Source: Phascolarctobacterium_A succinatutens_B (GTDB lineage Bacteria > Bacillota > Negativicutes > Acidaminococcales > Acidaminococcaceae). From it: a stretch of 48,248 nucleotides of DNA. Positions within the stretch are counted from its first letter, which is position 1; every line of letters begins with the position of its first letter. Where the stretch lies: NCBI RefSeq assembly GCF_958453765.1, contig NZ_CAUDZA010000015.1, positions 1 through 48,248 on the forward strand, given 5' to 3'. The notes beneath the pieces were generated by a model. It worked only from the letters and a program-made list of their open reading frames with translations. It was not told the DNA's origin and did no database searches. Shown here piece by piece: positions 41,394-48,248 of the stretch. A program made the translations under genes and the position numbers.

Positions 41394-43592
41394 CTAGCGC
41401 TTTGCAAACAGCTTTCTCAAAGAAATTATATCCGTCGCAAAGGCATACGTCCCATCACTCTTGCGCAGAGGATAAATCTCCTCCTGCAGCCACTGATAAA
41501 ACTCCCTGCTAAGCTCATCATTCAGCTGCCACTTGGCCTTTACAGCGCCATGACGCAGCGTAGCCTCCGCCACCCGGCGCAATCTTTTCCACTTCGAATA
41601 GTACGCCAGCTTCAGCTTCGTCATAAAATGCCTGCCGTCCTCGATAACAAAGCCTTCAATATGCTGACCGTTATACAGATAATCCTCCTGCATAATCGTT
41701 TTCAGCCACACCTGCAGTTCATCCCAAGATGCCAGCGTGCAGGCCTGCTCTTTAACCTCAACCTGCAGCTGCTCGCCCAAAGCAATCAGCTCCGCATACG
41801 GACGATGCGCAAAACTCAGCTCGTTTTCAATAATCTCCAGCAGTACGACCTGTGGCTTCCTGTATTCGATAATATGCGGGTCCATCTCCGGCTCAATGCA
41901 CTCAAAGATAACCGAGCAATTATTAGTCTTAACAAAATTCTCCAAAAGCTGCATGCGTTCCTTAAGCTCCGCAGCCAAGGTATTTTTGAAAATCTTCGCA
42001 TATAAGCCGTACATATCACCCTTAGAGGTTACAAGCAGCTTTTTCTGTGCGCTGTCATAACCGACAATGCCAAGAAAACCATTGACCTTCACATAGGCCT
42101 GCACCGGAAACTGCAGATTGTGCCTCAATGCGTTCAGCTTCGTTTCCGGGCGCTCATCAAGATTAAAAAATTTATCATAGCTGCGTGCGACAATTTTTTC
42201 TGTCCGCTTGTTGATGTACAAGCCTCTTGCCTTGCAGGTAACATCATCCCATGCCTTGTTGTAAAAAGCGTCACGGGTAAAGTTAAAGGAAGAAATTACA
42301 CCGAAACTCTTCTCTTTAATCAACGGATTACCGGCAAAGTTGGCCAAAAGCTGCTGCACATTCTCAATCTTGGCATTTGCTTTGCTGTCCTTTGCGCCCT
42401 TCTTTTTATCAAGATACTCTAAAGCGTTACCGACAGTAACTACGGCAAAGCCATCCTCGCTAAGCTCCAGCGCCCGCAGCTGACCGCCCATTTCCACCGC
42501 TCCGTCCAGATTAAAGCAATGCTCGTTAACCTCCGCCGGCACACCCTCATAATTGCGGTGTCCGTGAACCTGATACTCGTTTGCAGCTGCGTGCTTGGCA
42601 AAAGACATATCAACATCCAAAGCATCCTCATACACGCCAGTGCCGTAAATCAGCTCCGCTGTCGCTACCAAGGATAAATTCTCCGGCATCCGCGCCAATC
42701 CGCCATGACTGACCAAAACCTTTTTTCCCTGATATGTATAGCAGAAGCACTGCGACAATTTCCTGTAAAAATTATACACTGCTTTCCTGCTCAGTCCTGC
42801 TTGCGCCAGCTCCGATGCCGTCTGCATGCGGAACTCCTTCGAAGCAACGCCATCTGCCAAACCGTAATCCCGCAAATTAGCTTCATGGTTACCTTCCAGC
42901 AACGTAACGTTATCTAATGCGGCAAGCTGCAACAGTAATTGCAGAACCTCGGCATTCTCGCTGCCCCTGTCGATATAATCGCCAAGGAAAATATAGTAGT
43001 TCTGCGGATTTATTTCCTCAAGATATTCCTTCAGCGGCTTATAACAGCCATGAATATCACCGATATGAATTACCTTTTTATAGGCAGATAAATCGCGTGG
43101 CTTGTACCAAATTTTCAAAAGCTCCTCCGGTTTAATTACGGTAATACCGGACGGAACCTTATTATCCGCCAGCTGAGCATACATTCTCTCAATAACATTT
43201 TCCGGAACCTGTTTGTATTCCTCACGCAGCATATTCCTTTTCTTTGCTTCTTCCAATGTAATATCAGTAAAATCAACCACATAAATGCGATATTTATACT
43301 CATTGGCGAGCTTTTTATACGCAGTCATATCTCTGCCACGGATGTTGGTGGCATCTACGACCGTAAAGCAGCCACGCTTCATGCGCTCCTCCAGCGTCTG
43401 CAGCAAAAAAGGCCACATCTGCTTATCAAAATGCGGGCTGATGCACCATCTGCCTGCATTATCCAGCATCGGCGAAGCATATAACAGGCGTAACCCATCT
43501 GCGCTCAATGTATAAGGCTCCAGCCCCTGCTCTTTTATAAACGTGCTCTTGCCAGAGCCAGGCACACCACGCATCAATAATAAAATTCTCAT
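41394..43592 (-). CDS. Polynucleotide kinase-phosphatase-RNA ligase fusion
   Basis: The 732-residue protein combines three RNA end-repair parts. The 5'-OH kinase covers about 1-150 (P-loop GVPGSGKST at 9-17, VVDATNIRGRD near 79). A calcineurin-type phosphatase or phosphodiesterase covers about 170-395 (GDIHG 178-182, GDYIDRG 204-210, GNHE 234-237, HGH 343-345). An adenylate-transfer RNA ligase covers about 430-732 (motif I KVNG at 502-505 where KxDG is usual, then IEGFVIED and a motif V-like KLKLAYYSKWK). This resembles bacterial Pnkp but no hen1 is nearby. ATG 43592 is chosen behind AAGG; the frame opens nine bases earlier at GTG. It is the last gene of the repair operon. Confidence 0.85.
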   Translation of the reverse strand: MRILLLMRGVPGSGKSTFIKEQGLEPYTLSADGLRLLYASPMLDNAGRWCISPHFDKQMWPFLLQTLEERMKRGCFTVVDATNIRGRDMTAYKKLANEYKYRIYVVDFTDITLEEAKKRNMLREEYKQVPENVIERMYAQLADNKVPSGITVIKPEELLKIWYKPRDLSAYKKVIHIGDIHGCYKPLKEYLEEINPQNYYIFLGDYIDRGSENAEVLQLLLQLAALDNVTLLEGNHEANLRDYGLADGVASKEFRMQTASELAQAGLSRKAVYNFYRKLSQCFCYTYQGKKVLVSHGGLARMPENLSLVATAELIYGTGVYEDALDVDMSFAKHAAANEYQVHGHRNYEGVPAEVNEHCFNLDGAVEMGGQLRALELSEDGFAVVTVGNALEYLDKKKGAKDSKANAKIENVQQLLANFAGNPLIKEKSFGVISSFNFTRDAFYNKAWDDVTCKARGLYINKRTEKIVARSYDKFFNLDERPETKLNALRHNLQFPVQAYVKVNGFLGIVGYDSAQKKLLVTSKGDMYGLYAKIFKNTLAAELKERMQLLENFVKTNNCSVIFECIEPEMDPHIIEYRKPQVVLLEIIENELSFAHRPYAELIALGEQLQVEVKEQACTLASWDELQVWLKTIMQEDYLYNGQHIEGFVIEDGRHFMTKLKLAYYSKWKRLRRVAEATLRHGAVKAKWQLNDELSREFYQWLQEEIYPLRKSDGTYAFATDIISLRKLFAKR

Positions 43593-43610
43593 ATCAATCA
43601 CCTTACTTAA

Positions 43611-44374
43611 CTAATACTTTGCAGCTAAAAAACTGCCTATAAATGCCGAATATTTTTCAGCTATGGGCAATTCATAGTCTGCCTCAAAGCTCTTTCTTTT
43701 TACGGATACTACTTTTTCTGAAACCGGATTATAGCCTTGGCGAATATACTCCTTGCTGTATACACCGATGCCTCTTTTCTGCCATTGCGGTACATCGTTG
43801 TAGTTTATATTCCTTGCAAAGAGAAGCTCATTTTTGAAGGCAACACTTTTCGCCCGCAAATACTGCGTAGCCTCATTTTTCGACTGGCCTTCCTTACGTA
43901 ACGTCCAATAACACCAGGAGTTCAGCGCATTGCGATTTGCGTCCTCCTGCCGCCATAAAAAATAATCCTTTACGAGTTCAATATTAGGCAAAGGCACCAC
44001 TCTGCAATCAAAGCAGACCGCCTTACCAAGTGCCAAGGAAAAGTAACCGCTAGCCTCACCTGCTAATATAGTATTTATTTTGCGTACTTTGTTAGCAAAA
44101 GCGCTGTTATCGGGACTGAACAGCAAGGATATTTCATCACTTTCTGTATAACCGTACAAAACCTTGAAACCGCAATTCATAATATGCTTTGTCGTATCAA
44201 CCATCAAATCACGAAAGCGTGAGTCAAAGGGTGCCTCAATTTGCATATCTCTCGCGTTAATTTAGTAAAACTGCGTCCGTCCAGCCTTGCTGCTATATAC
44301 ATTCCCGGAACTATATATTGATCAATGCTCTGTTCATACACTCGCATCCGTTTATCAAAATCATCAAATTTCAT
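43611..44374 (-). pseudogene. Thg1-like 3'-5' RNA polymerase, frameshifted near its start
   Basis: Thg1-like proteins add nucleotides to the 5' end of tRNA in the 3'-5' direction and can repair 5'-truncated tRNA. The ATG at 44374 (GGAG upstream, three bases after the kptA stop) opens a frame with FDDFDKRMRVYEQSID and RLDGRSFTKLTRE, the first metal Asp site. After about 42 codons the frame breaks near 44237-44245. The rest (EAPFDSRFRD, GYTESDEISLLFS with the second metal pair) continues in another frame to 43611. One added T in AAATTG would restore a protein of about 254 residues. All catalytic motifs are otherwise intact, so this is a fresh mutation, a sequence error or recoding. Confidence 0.8.
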
Positions 44375-44377
44375 TAT

Positions 44378-44926
44378 CTAAAGCTCCTTCCATTCGCGTA
44401 AAAATTTTCTTGGTACGCATTCTGTTAACCACACACCGTTTATCGAAAGGTAAAACTTATAGCCCGCTCTCGCCATATCGCCTGCAAGGACTTCGTAGAT
44501 AAACGGCTCTCCATGTCTTTTGCCTACATTATGCGCTGTTTCGACATTCGCCGATAAATGCACATACAGCCTTTGCTTGGCGATAAGTCCCTGTCTGTTG
44601 ATGCTCGCAACATATTTAACGCCAGTCCCGTGATATAAAAGCTCCGGCGGCACAGCCTCCCGAAGCTCCACATCAACCCTCACGGAATGCCCTTGATTTG
44701 CTCTGATTCTCTTCTTATCCTCGCTGAATGCGAAACGTTGCTTATCATCTTCAGCAACAATATGCTCCAGCATAAGCATATTAAATGCTTCAATACGATT
44801 AAAGGCAACAAGCAGCGCCTCCACCTGCGCCCAACCATGCACATCCAGCTCAATGCCGACTGCTTGCGGTTTATGTCGCAGCACCAGCGCCAAAAATCTT
44901 CCCCATTCGTTTAAGCTTTTGCTCAT
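44378..44926 (-). CDS. kptA: RNA 2'-phosphotransferase Tpt1/KptA
   Basis: KptA moves an internal 2'-phosphate from an RNA splice junction to NAD+, giving ADP-ribose 1''-2''-cyclic phosphate. The 182-residue protein has the family landmarks in order: SKSLNEWGRFLALVLRHKP near the start with the conserved Arg-His, a winged-helix half with HGWAQVEALL near residue 30, then KKRIRANQGHS near 71, LYHGTG near 96 and HLSANVETAHNVGKRHG near 122. It starts 15 bp after the 63-aa gene, directly downstream of a terminator hairpin, and heads the kptA-thg1-kinase/ligase block. Confidence 0.9.
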   Translation of the reverse strand: MSKSLNEWGRFLALVLRHKPQAVGIELDVHGWAQVEALLVAFNRIEAFNMLMLEHIVAEDDKQRFAFSEDKKRIRANQGHSVRVDVELREAVPPELLYHGTGVKYVASINRQGLIAKQRLYVHLSANVETAHNVGKRHGEPFIYEVLAGDMARAGYKFYLSINGVWLTECVPRKFLREWKEL

Positions 44927-44940
44927 AGCATTTCCCCGCC

Positions 44941-44993
44941 TTATAAAAAAGCAGAACTCCCGAAACTATAGCCATAGTCCCCGGAGTTCTGCT
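44941..44993 (-). terminator. Terminator or attenuator inside the 63-aa gene, before kptA
   Basis: AGCAGAACTCC pairs perfectly with GGAGTTCTGCT (44983-44993 with 44950-44960), with a second stem ACTAT/ATAGT inside the loop. The minus strand continues TTTTTTAT. The hairpin lies in translated sequence, so ribosomes on the small gene could melt it and let polymerase reach kptA. Confidence 0.75.
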
Positions 44994-45132
44994 TCTTCTT
45001 ACGATTATAAATTTTTGCCGAAGCCTTGACCTTAGTAATCGGCTTCACATTTCCCCAGTTGCCTCGTTTGGAGGCGTTGACTATCTTTTGCTGTTTTTTC
45101 GACATTTTCTCATAGCTTACAAATCTTTCCAT
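44941..45132 (-). CDS. Small basic protein (63 aa) ahead of the RNA-repair genes
   Basis: I do not recognise a named family, though similar short proteins with SKKQQKIVNASKRGNWG and a YNRKKK block occur in Bacillota as I recall. It is rich in Lys and Arg and could bind RNA. AGGAGGAATAAGCAT leads to the ATG at 45132. The last 17 codons contain the complete arms of a terminator hairpin, and the stop codon lies in the T run, so the coding end and a transcription stop share the same bases. It is the first gene after the WYL terminator and precedes kptA by 15 bp. Confidence 0.6.
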   Translation of the reverse strand: MERFVSYEKMSKKQQKIVNASKRGNWGNVKPITKVKASAKIYNRKKKQNSGDYGYSFGSSAFL

Positions 45133-45160
45133 ATGCTTATTCCTCCATTATCTGTTCTGT

Positions 45161-45189
45161 TTTATAAAAATAGCTTGTTGCTATGTTAA
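45161..45189 (-). promoter_or_regulatory. Promoter candidate for the 63-aa gene and RNA-repair operon
   Basis: TTAACA (45189-45184), a 17-base spacer and TATAAA (45166-45161) lie on the minus strand. The -35 and spacer are inside the 3' arm of the WYL terminator. Confidence 0.45.
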
Positions 45190-45210
45190 TCTTAACACAG
45201 CAGCAAGCTA
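45163..45210 (-). terminator. Terminator after the WYL gene pair
   Basis: A long hairpin spans 45171-45210: TAGCTTG, TGCT and TGTTAA blocks on one arm pair with TTAACA, AGCA and CAAGCTA on the other with single-base bulges. The minus strand then reads TTTTTATA. Confidence 0.8.
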
Positions 45211-45235
45211 TAATCATGGAAAAAAACATGCGCAC

Positions 45236-46180
45236 TTAAAATTCTGCGCTGCATTGCATTTGCTCTCTTAGCTTTTTCCTGATAAGCTCCTTAAAGTCCT
45301 CCGGCTCACGAACCTTAACCGTCGGTCCGAAGCTCAGCACACGGAAAAGCATTTCGGTTTCATCGCCCTTATCATACCTCACTGTTAAAAGGTAATGCGA
45401 CTCGTCAAGCTTTTCCGTTTCCTTCGCCAGGTCGGAAAAATGCATCAATGCGCGCACCATCGTACTGCGTTCATCCTCAATTTCCAGAACAAGAGTCTGC
45501 TTGGAAAGCTCTCCCTTCTTCAAGTTTTTTATATGCTCAACTGCCTCTCCCGCTTCTACGGATATTATTCTGCCTAAATTCAGCGTCACCTGCTTACGCT
45601 CGGCTATTGCCTGCAGGCGAAACTTATCGTCCTTGGCCGAATATTCCAAAGACACCGGCACCAAATCCGTCCAGACAATAATCGTTCCCTTATTGCTCCG
45701 GTACGAAGCATTCAGATAACGCTTTTCCCGCACGGCATGAAGAATTTCCCGGAAGTTTGCTCTATATTTAGGATTGGTATAAGCATCGCCATCCACAAAG
45801 CGGTCGAAAAAGACAAACTGCTCAGGCCTGTACAAAGGCTCTACAGACTGCAAAGCAGCCTGCTGCCTCGCAATCTCCTCATCAGAAAAGAATAAGCTGA
45901 TTTTTTCATCAAGGAGCAAGGTTTTCAGCCATCTTTTCTGCAGAGCAGTCAAAGGCATCGTCGGCTTATTTTTCAGCGGTGTCCCAAGTTCCGGCGTCAG
46001 CAGTTTCCATGTACCGTCAGCAAGTGCAGGCAAAAGCTGCAGCATGCTGTCACCATAAGCACCCTCGCTGACAAGCTGTTGCATGCTTGCTGCAGACAGT
46101 TTTCCGTCAAGCGCTTGTGTCAGCACCTTCGCCACAACATTATAATATGTTCCGTAAACCTCGCTGAACACTGTGCTCAT
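45236..46180 (-). CDS. WYL-domain regulator, second of a pair
   Basis: The 314-residue protein has a helical N-terminal part (about 1-130), then a WYL-like domain (YLNASYRSNKGT near residue 154, LVPVSLEYSAKDDKFRLQAIAE near 172) and a C-terminal WCX-like extension (HYLLTVRYDKGDETEMLFRVLSFGPTVKV). The eponymous W-Y-L triad reads F-R-L. I see no strong HTH, so it may need its partner to act on DNA. It starts one base after the stop of the upstream WYL gene (TAGATG), so the two are made together and may form a heteromer. A strong terminator follows. Confidence 0.75.
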   Translation of the reverse strand: MSTVFSEVYGTYYNVVAKVLTQALDGKLSAASMQQLVSEGAYGDSMLQLLPALADGTWKLLTPELGTPLKNKPTMPLTALQKRWLKTLLLDEKISLFFSDEEIARQQAALQSVEPLYRPEQFVFFDRFVDGDAYTNPKYRANFREILHAVREKRYLNASYRSNKGTIIVWTDLVPVSLEYSAKDDKFRLQAIAERKQVTLNLGRIISVEAGEAVEHIKNLKKGELSKQTLVLEIEDERSTMVRALMHFSDLAKETEKLDESHYLLTVRYDKGDETEMLFRVLSFGPTVKVREPEDFKELIRKKLREQMQCSAEF

Positions 46181-47434
46181 CTACGCTTCACCTGCTTTCT
46201 TCACGCCATACATGGCGTACACCTCTGCCAAATCCTGCCAAAACTTTTCTTCCACAGCCTTATTGCTGCAGTAAAAGCTTTCAATACGACCGATAAAGGT
46301 ACGCAGCCAGGGCAGCATTTCGCCTGCATCATGCACATCGGCAATAAAACGATAATGCTCGGCATCTGTTTTTTCCACTCGTCCGCAGCGCTTTTCCCGC
46401 TCCAGACATTGCAGAATATACGGCTCGTCACTGCTGATGCGCACGACAAGCTCTACATGCTCCAAGGCATCAGCATCGGCAGGCCCTCTGTTCATAGATA
46501 CTCCCCACAAATGCTGTTCCATCTGCTCAGCCATGGCGCAAAACTTGTCGTAATCGTGCACAGGCTTCGCTTCCAGAACACGTTCCAGATTATCCAGACG
46601 GCAGAAAATAATCCTATGTGCCTTAAAGAACCAGCACATCACATAACGCCGGCCGCTTTGCGTGCTTACATAAATCTTCAGCGGCAGCACGCGAAAAGAA
46701 ATGTTCTTGCCTCTGGAAGAACAGCTTTCAATACGCACGCACTGCCTGCGCTCCATTGCCGCCAGTAAATCAAGCAGCACATCACTCTCCAAAGCATGCA
46801 GCAGATAATGATGCTTATAGGAAAATACACTGCTGCCCGTAGCAAGCTTATCCTCTATAAAGCTGCCTACAACACCTATCTGATTAGTTTCGGCAAAAAA
46901 GCTCACGGCCTCACGCCAAGCATCTAAATCGACCTCATCCTTGCTGCGCTCATAATATAACTCCCGCCCGCACTTTTCATTTTCTATTAAACCAAGCTCT
47001 GCATATTCTGCCAATTTCTTGCGCACAGTGGAAATATCCAGCGCCACTGGTTCGTCAAAACAAGATAAATACGCTGCATCCAGCCTTTCCATAAGCTGAC
47101 GCAGAGTAAATTTTTCACCAGGCTGCAAAATATCCAGCAGGAAAAAATGCAGCATGATATCATTAGCCGTAAAGCTCTTGGCTTTTAATGCTTTATAAAA
47201 AGGATTATGCCGGATTTTTCTGCTGTCTACGGAAATAAAGCAGTTCTTACCGCCGGCATTCTGGCGGAAATACATATACTCACCCAGCCAGCTTTCAATG
47301 CGTCTGCGCTCGTTGTCATAGCTACGAGCGCTTTTATCCGCAAAATCAGCTCTGCTCTTAAAGCCAAAGACATAAAAATCACGCATCAGCTGCCGTATAT
47401 TATCAAAGTTTTTTATTAACTCATTAAAAGCCAC
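46181..47434 (-). CDS. WYL-domain transcription regulator, first of a pair
   Basis: WYL proteins pair an HTH with a ligand-sensing domain and often control defence or nucleic-acid repair genes. This 417-residue protein has a winged-helix region (about residues 80-160, DISTVRKKLAEYAELGLIENEKCGRELYY). A WYL-like domain follows (about 215-295, FRVLPLKIYVSTQSGRRYVMCW with Y-V-M in place of W-Y-L), then a WCX-type tail. I choose the GTG at 47434 because AAGGAGG is nine bases upstream; the GTG at 47443 is too close to it. It precedes the second WYL gene without a gap and lies upstream of the RNA-repair operon in the same direction. Confidence 0.78.
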   Translation of the reverse strand: MAFNELIKNFDNIRQLMRDFYVFGFKSRADFADKSARSYDNERRRIESWLGEYMYFRQNAGGKNCFISVDSRKIRHNPFYKALKAKSFTANDIMLHFFLLDILQPGEKFTLRQLMERLDAAYLSCFDEPVALDISTVRKKLAEYAELGLIENEKCGRELYYERSKDEVDLDAWREAVSFFAETNQIGVVGSFIEDKLATGSSVFSYKHHYLLHALESDVLLDLLAAMERRQCVRIESCSSRGKNISFRVLPLKIYVSTQSGRRYVMCWFFKAHRIIFCRLDNLERVLEAKPVHDYDKFCAMAEQMEQHLWGVSMNRGPADADALEHVELVVRISSDEPYILQCLEREKRCGRVEKTDAEHYRFIADVHDAGEMLPWLRTFIGRIESFYCSNKAVEEKFWQDLAEVYAMYGVKKAGEA

Positions 47435-47640
47435 GGCCAGCACCCTCCTTCCGCAGCAATTCCGCTAAACAGTATTTCCAAAAATACGCTGATAATTCAG
47501 TGTTGCTTTTTTACTTAAGCACTGATTTATCCTTAGTATATCACACACCAACGACAGATTTTGTCTATGTCAAATAAGTGAATACACTCTAAAATAAAAA
47601 AGTAAATACGTTTTTTTCTGCATTACAAGCAACAAGAAAA
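47435..47640 (-). promoter_or_regulatory. Leader and promoter region of the WYL pair
   Basis: The minus strand holds TGATATACT near 47538-47546, an extended -10 box. A TTGACA at about 47573-47578 is too far away (27 bases) to be its -35. Between them lies the inverted repeat GACAAAATCTGTC, which could be an operator. No gene is seen in this stretch. Confidence 0.4.
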
Positions 47641-47689
47641 GCGCAGCTATCAGCATACTTTATGCATGTATAACAGCTACGCTTTTTTT
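47641..47689. terminator. Terminator after the 82-aa exported protein
   Basis: GCGCAGCT at 47641-47648 pairs with AGCTACGC at 47675-47682, with an inner GCATA/TATGC stem. T runs follow on both strands. Confidence 0.6.
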
Positions 47690-47752
47690 GCCATTGATAA
47701 AAACTTACGCACTTGCGAGCTTAAAGCTTATGTGCGGATTTTGCCGAAAGCC

Positions 47753-48001
47753 TCAGCCCTCATCCTTGATATTTTCTATTTCGTCCTGCACATCATTACG
47801 CCGCTCTTCCAAATCGTCATAGCTTTCACCGTTAGCCTGTCTTTCTGCTATTTCATCCTCTATATCGGACTTTTCTTCTTCAAGATTCAACAGCTCTTCT
47901 CTCGAAGCATACGCATAATTATCTTGAGAAAAAATAAACGGCAAGACAGCAAACAACGACATACTCAGCAGCGCTTTAGCTATAATACTTTTTATTTTCA
48001 T
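47753..48001 (-). CDS. Small exported coiled-coil protein (82 aa)
   Basis: Starting at the ATG at 48001 (GAGGGTG upstream), the protein has a signal peptide (KIKSIIAKALLSMSLFAVLP, cut probably after AYA near residue 31). An acidic, heptad-like helix follows (LLNLEEEKSDIEDEIAERQ and DLEERRNDVQDEIENIK). It should be secreted or periplasmic. I know no function. It stands alone between the WYL pair and a broken gene at the window edge. Confidence 0.6.
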   Translation of the reverse strand: MKIKSIIAKALLSMSLFAVLPFIFSQDNYAYASREELLNLEEEKSDIEDEIAERQANGESYDDLEERRNDVQDEIENIKDEG

Positions 48002-48069
48002 AATTGCACCCTCACGATAAATTATCCTCAAAGCGTTTTGCAAAATTCAGCTAACATGTAAGTTATTAT

Positions 48070-48248
48070 TTACCACTCCAAGGTCAAGCCAACCCCGACC
48101 TCCTCAATGATATAAACTGCTTTTTATTTTCGTCAACTTCTAGAATTTTCATACAACTTGTTACCCCATCAATTGCCATCTGCTTTATTTCATCAAACTG
48201 GAATTTTCAAATTAGTCTTTGCAAATAACCTTTGAACCTTCACCATCA
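48070..48248 (-). pseudogene. Partial gene at the window edge, broken by two single-base shifts
   Basis: Three short frames on the minus strand join into one protein-like sequence. KVQRLFAKTNLK comes first, then FQFDEIKQMAIDGVTSCMKI and LEVDENKK, then AVYIIEEVGVGLTLEW, which ends at a TAA (48070-48072). The shifts fall in A runs (one base too many near 48207, one too few near 48118). An ATG lies at 48246, but the gene may extend beyond the window. I do not recognise the product. Confidence 0.4.

Noticed and set aside
41394..43592. Hen1 methyltransferase partner for the Pnkp-like protein
   Set aside because: No methyltransferase frame lies in or beside the operon.

Overview
The window comes from a chromosome of moderate GC content and looks like a Bacillota genome. 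The evidence is a pyr operon with a PyrR-type attenuator leader, a PyrDB/PyrK pair, a class II aldolase, Rho-independent terminators throughout, strong AGGAGG ribosome binding sites and TTG/GTG starts. Gene content resembles gut anaerobes of the Negativicutes type, but that is an inference and I cannot name a genus. Most of the window is housekeeping DNA, cut by a few accessory patches: a truncated IS at the left edge, a decayed phage/toxin patch next to a tRNA-Pro, and an RNA-repair island on the right.

Layout. 1-1624: 3'-truncated ISL3-type transposase with its intact outer end, then degenerate tandem repeats behind pyrE. 1625-11406 (minus): complete UMP operon pyrB-pyrC-carA-carB-pyrK-pyrD-pyrF-pyrE with promoter, PyrR hairpin and attenuator. 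11425-18656: acyltransferase with a genomic repeat inserted in frame, pgi, FKBP/SlyD-like PPIase, two exported proteins of unknown function, a DUF6508-like protein and iadA. 18697-23145 (minus): a cobamide locus made of btuF-btuC-btuD, a cobalamin riboswitch with terminator, and a TIM-barrel protein that fits the cobamide-remodelling enzyme CbiR. 23152-26784: UPF0291 protein, RluA-type pseudouridine synthase, fba and a beta-CASP metallo-hydrolase. 26884-28442: broken phage-type gene, a 51-aa ORF, a structured small-RNA candidate and tRNA-Pro(CGG). 28525-33806: DnaA-domain-I-like protein, mscL with a zinc ribbon, tyrS, brnQ, Mrp-type ATPase and a YbaK deacylase. 33831-36741 (minus): a redox/metal operon (DUF134-NifX fusion, thioredoxin-thioredoxin reductase fusion, ferredoxin, membrane Fe-S protein) with a perfect palindrome over its promoter. 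36768-41163 (minus): frameshifted DUF6125-like gene, FrhB-like Fe-S flavoprotein and a short UvrA paralogue.

The most interesting region is 41291-47434 (minus). Two adjacent WYL-domain regulators are followed by a terminator, then by a 63-aa basic protein, KptA/Tpt1 (2'-phosphotransferase), a Thg1-like 3'-5' polymerase (frameshifted here) and a kinase-phosphatase-RNA ligase fusion. Together these could heal, seal and tidy cleaved tRNA: 5' kinase, 2',3'-end processing, ligation, 2'-phosphate removal and 3'-5' nucleotide addition. A terminator hairpin lies inside the 3' end of the 63-aa gene, directly before kptA, which suggests the repair enzymes are expressed by readthrough or attenuation.

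Several reading-frame breaks (DUF6125, Thg1, the partial gene at the right edge) are single-base changes, mostly in short homopolymers. They may be sequence errors rather than real pseudogenes.
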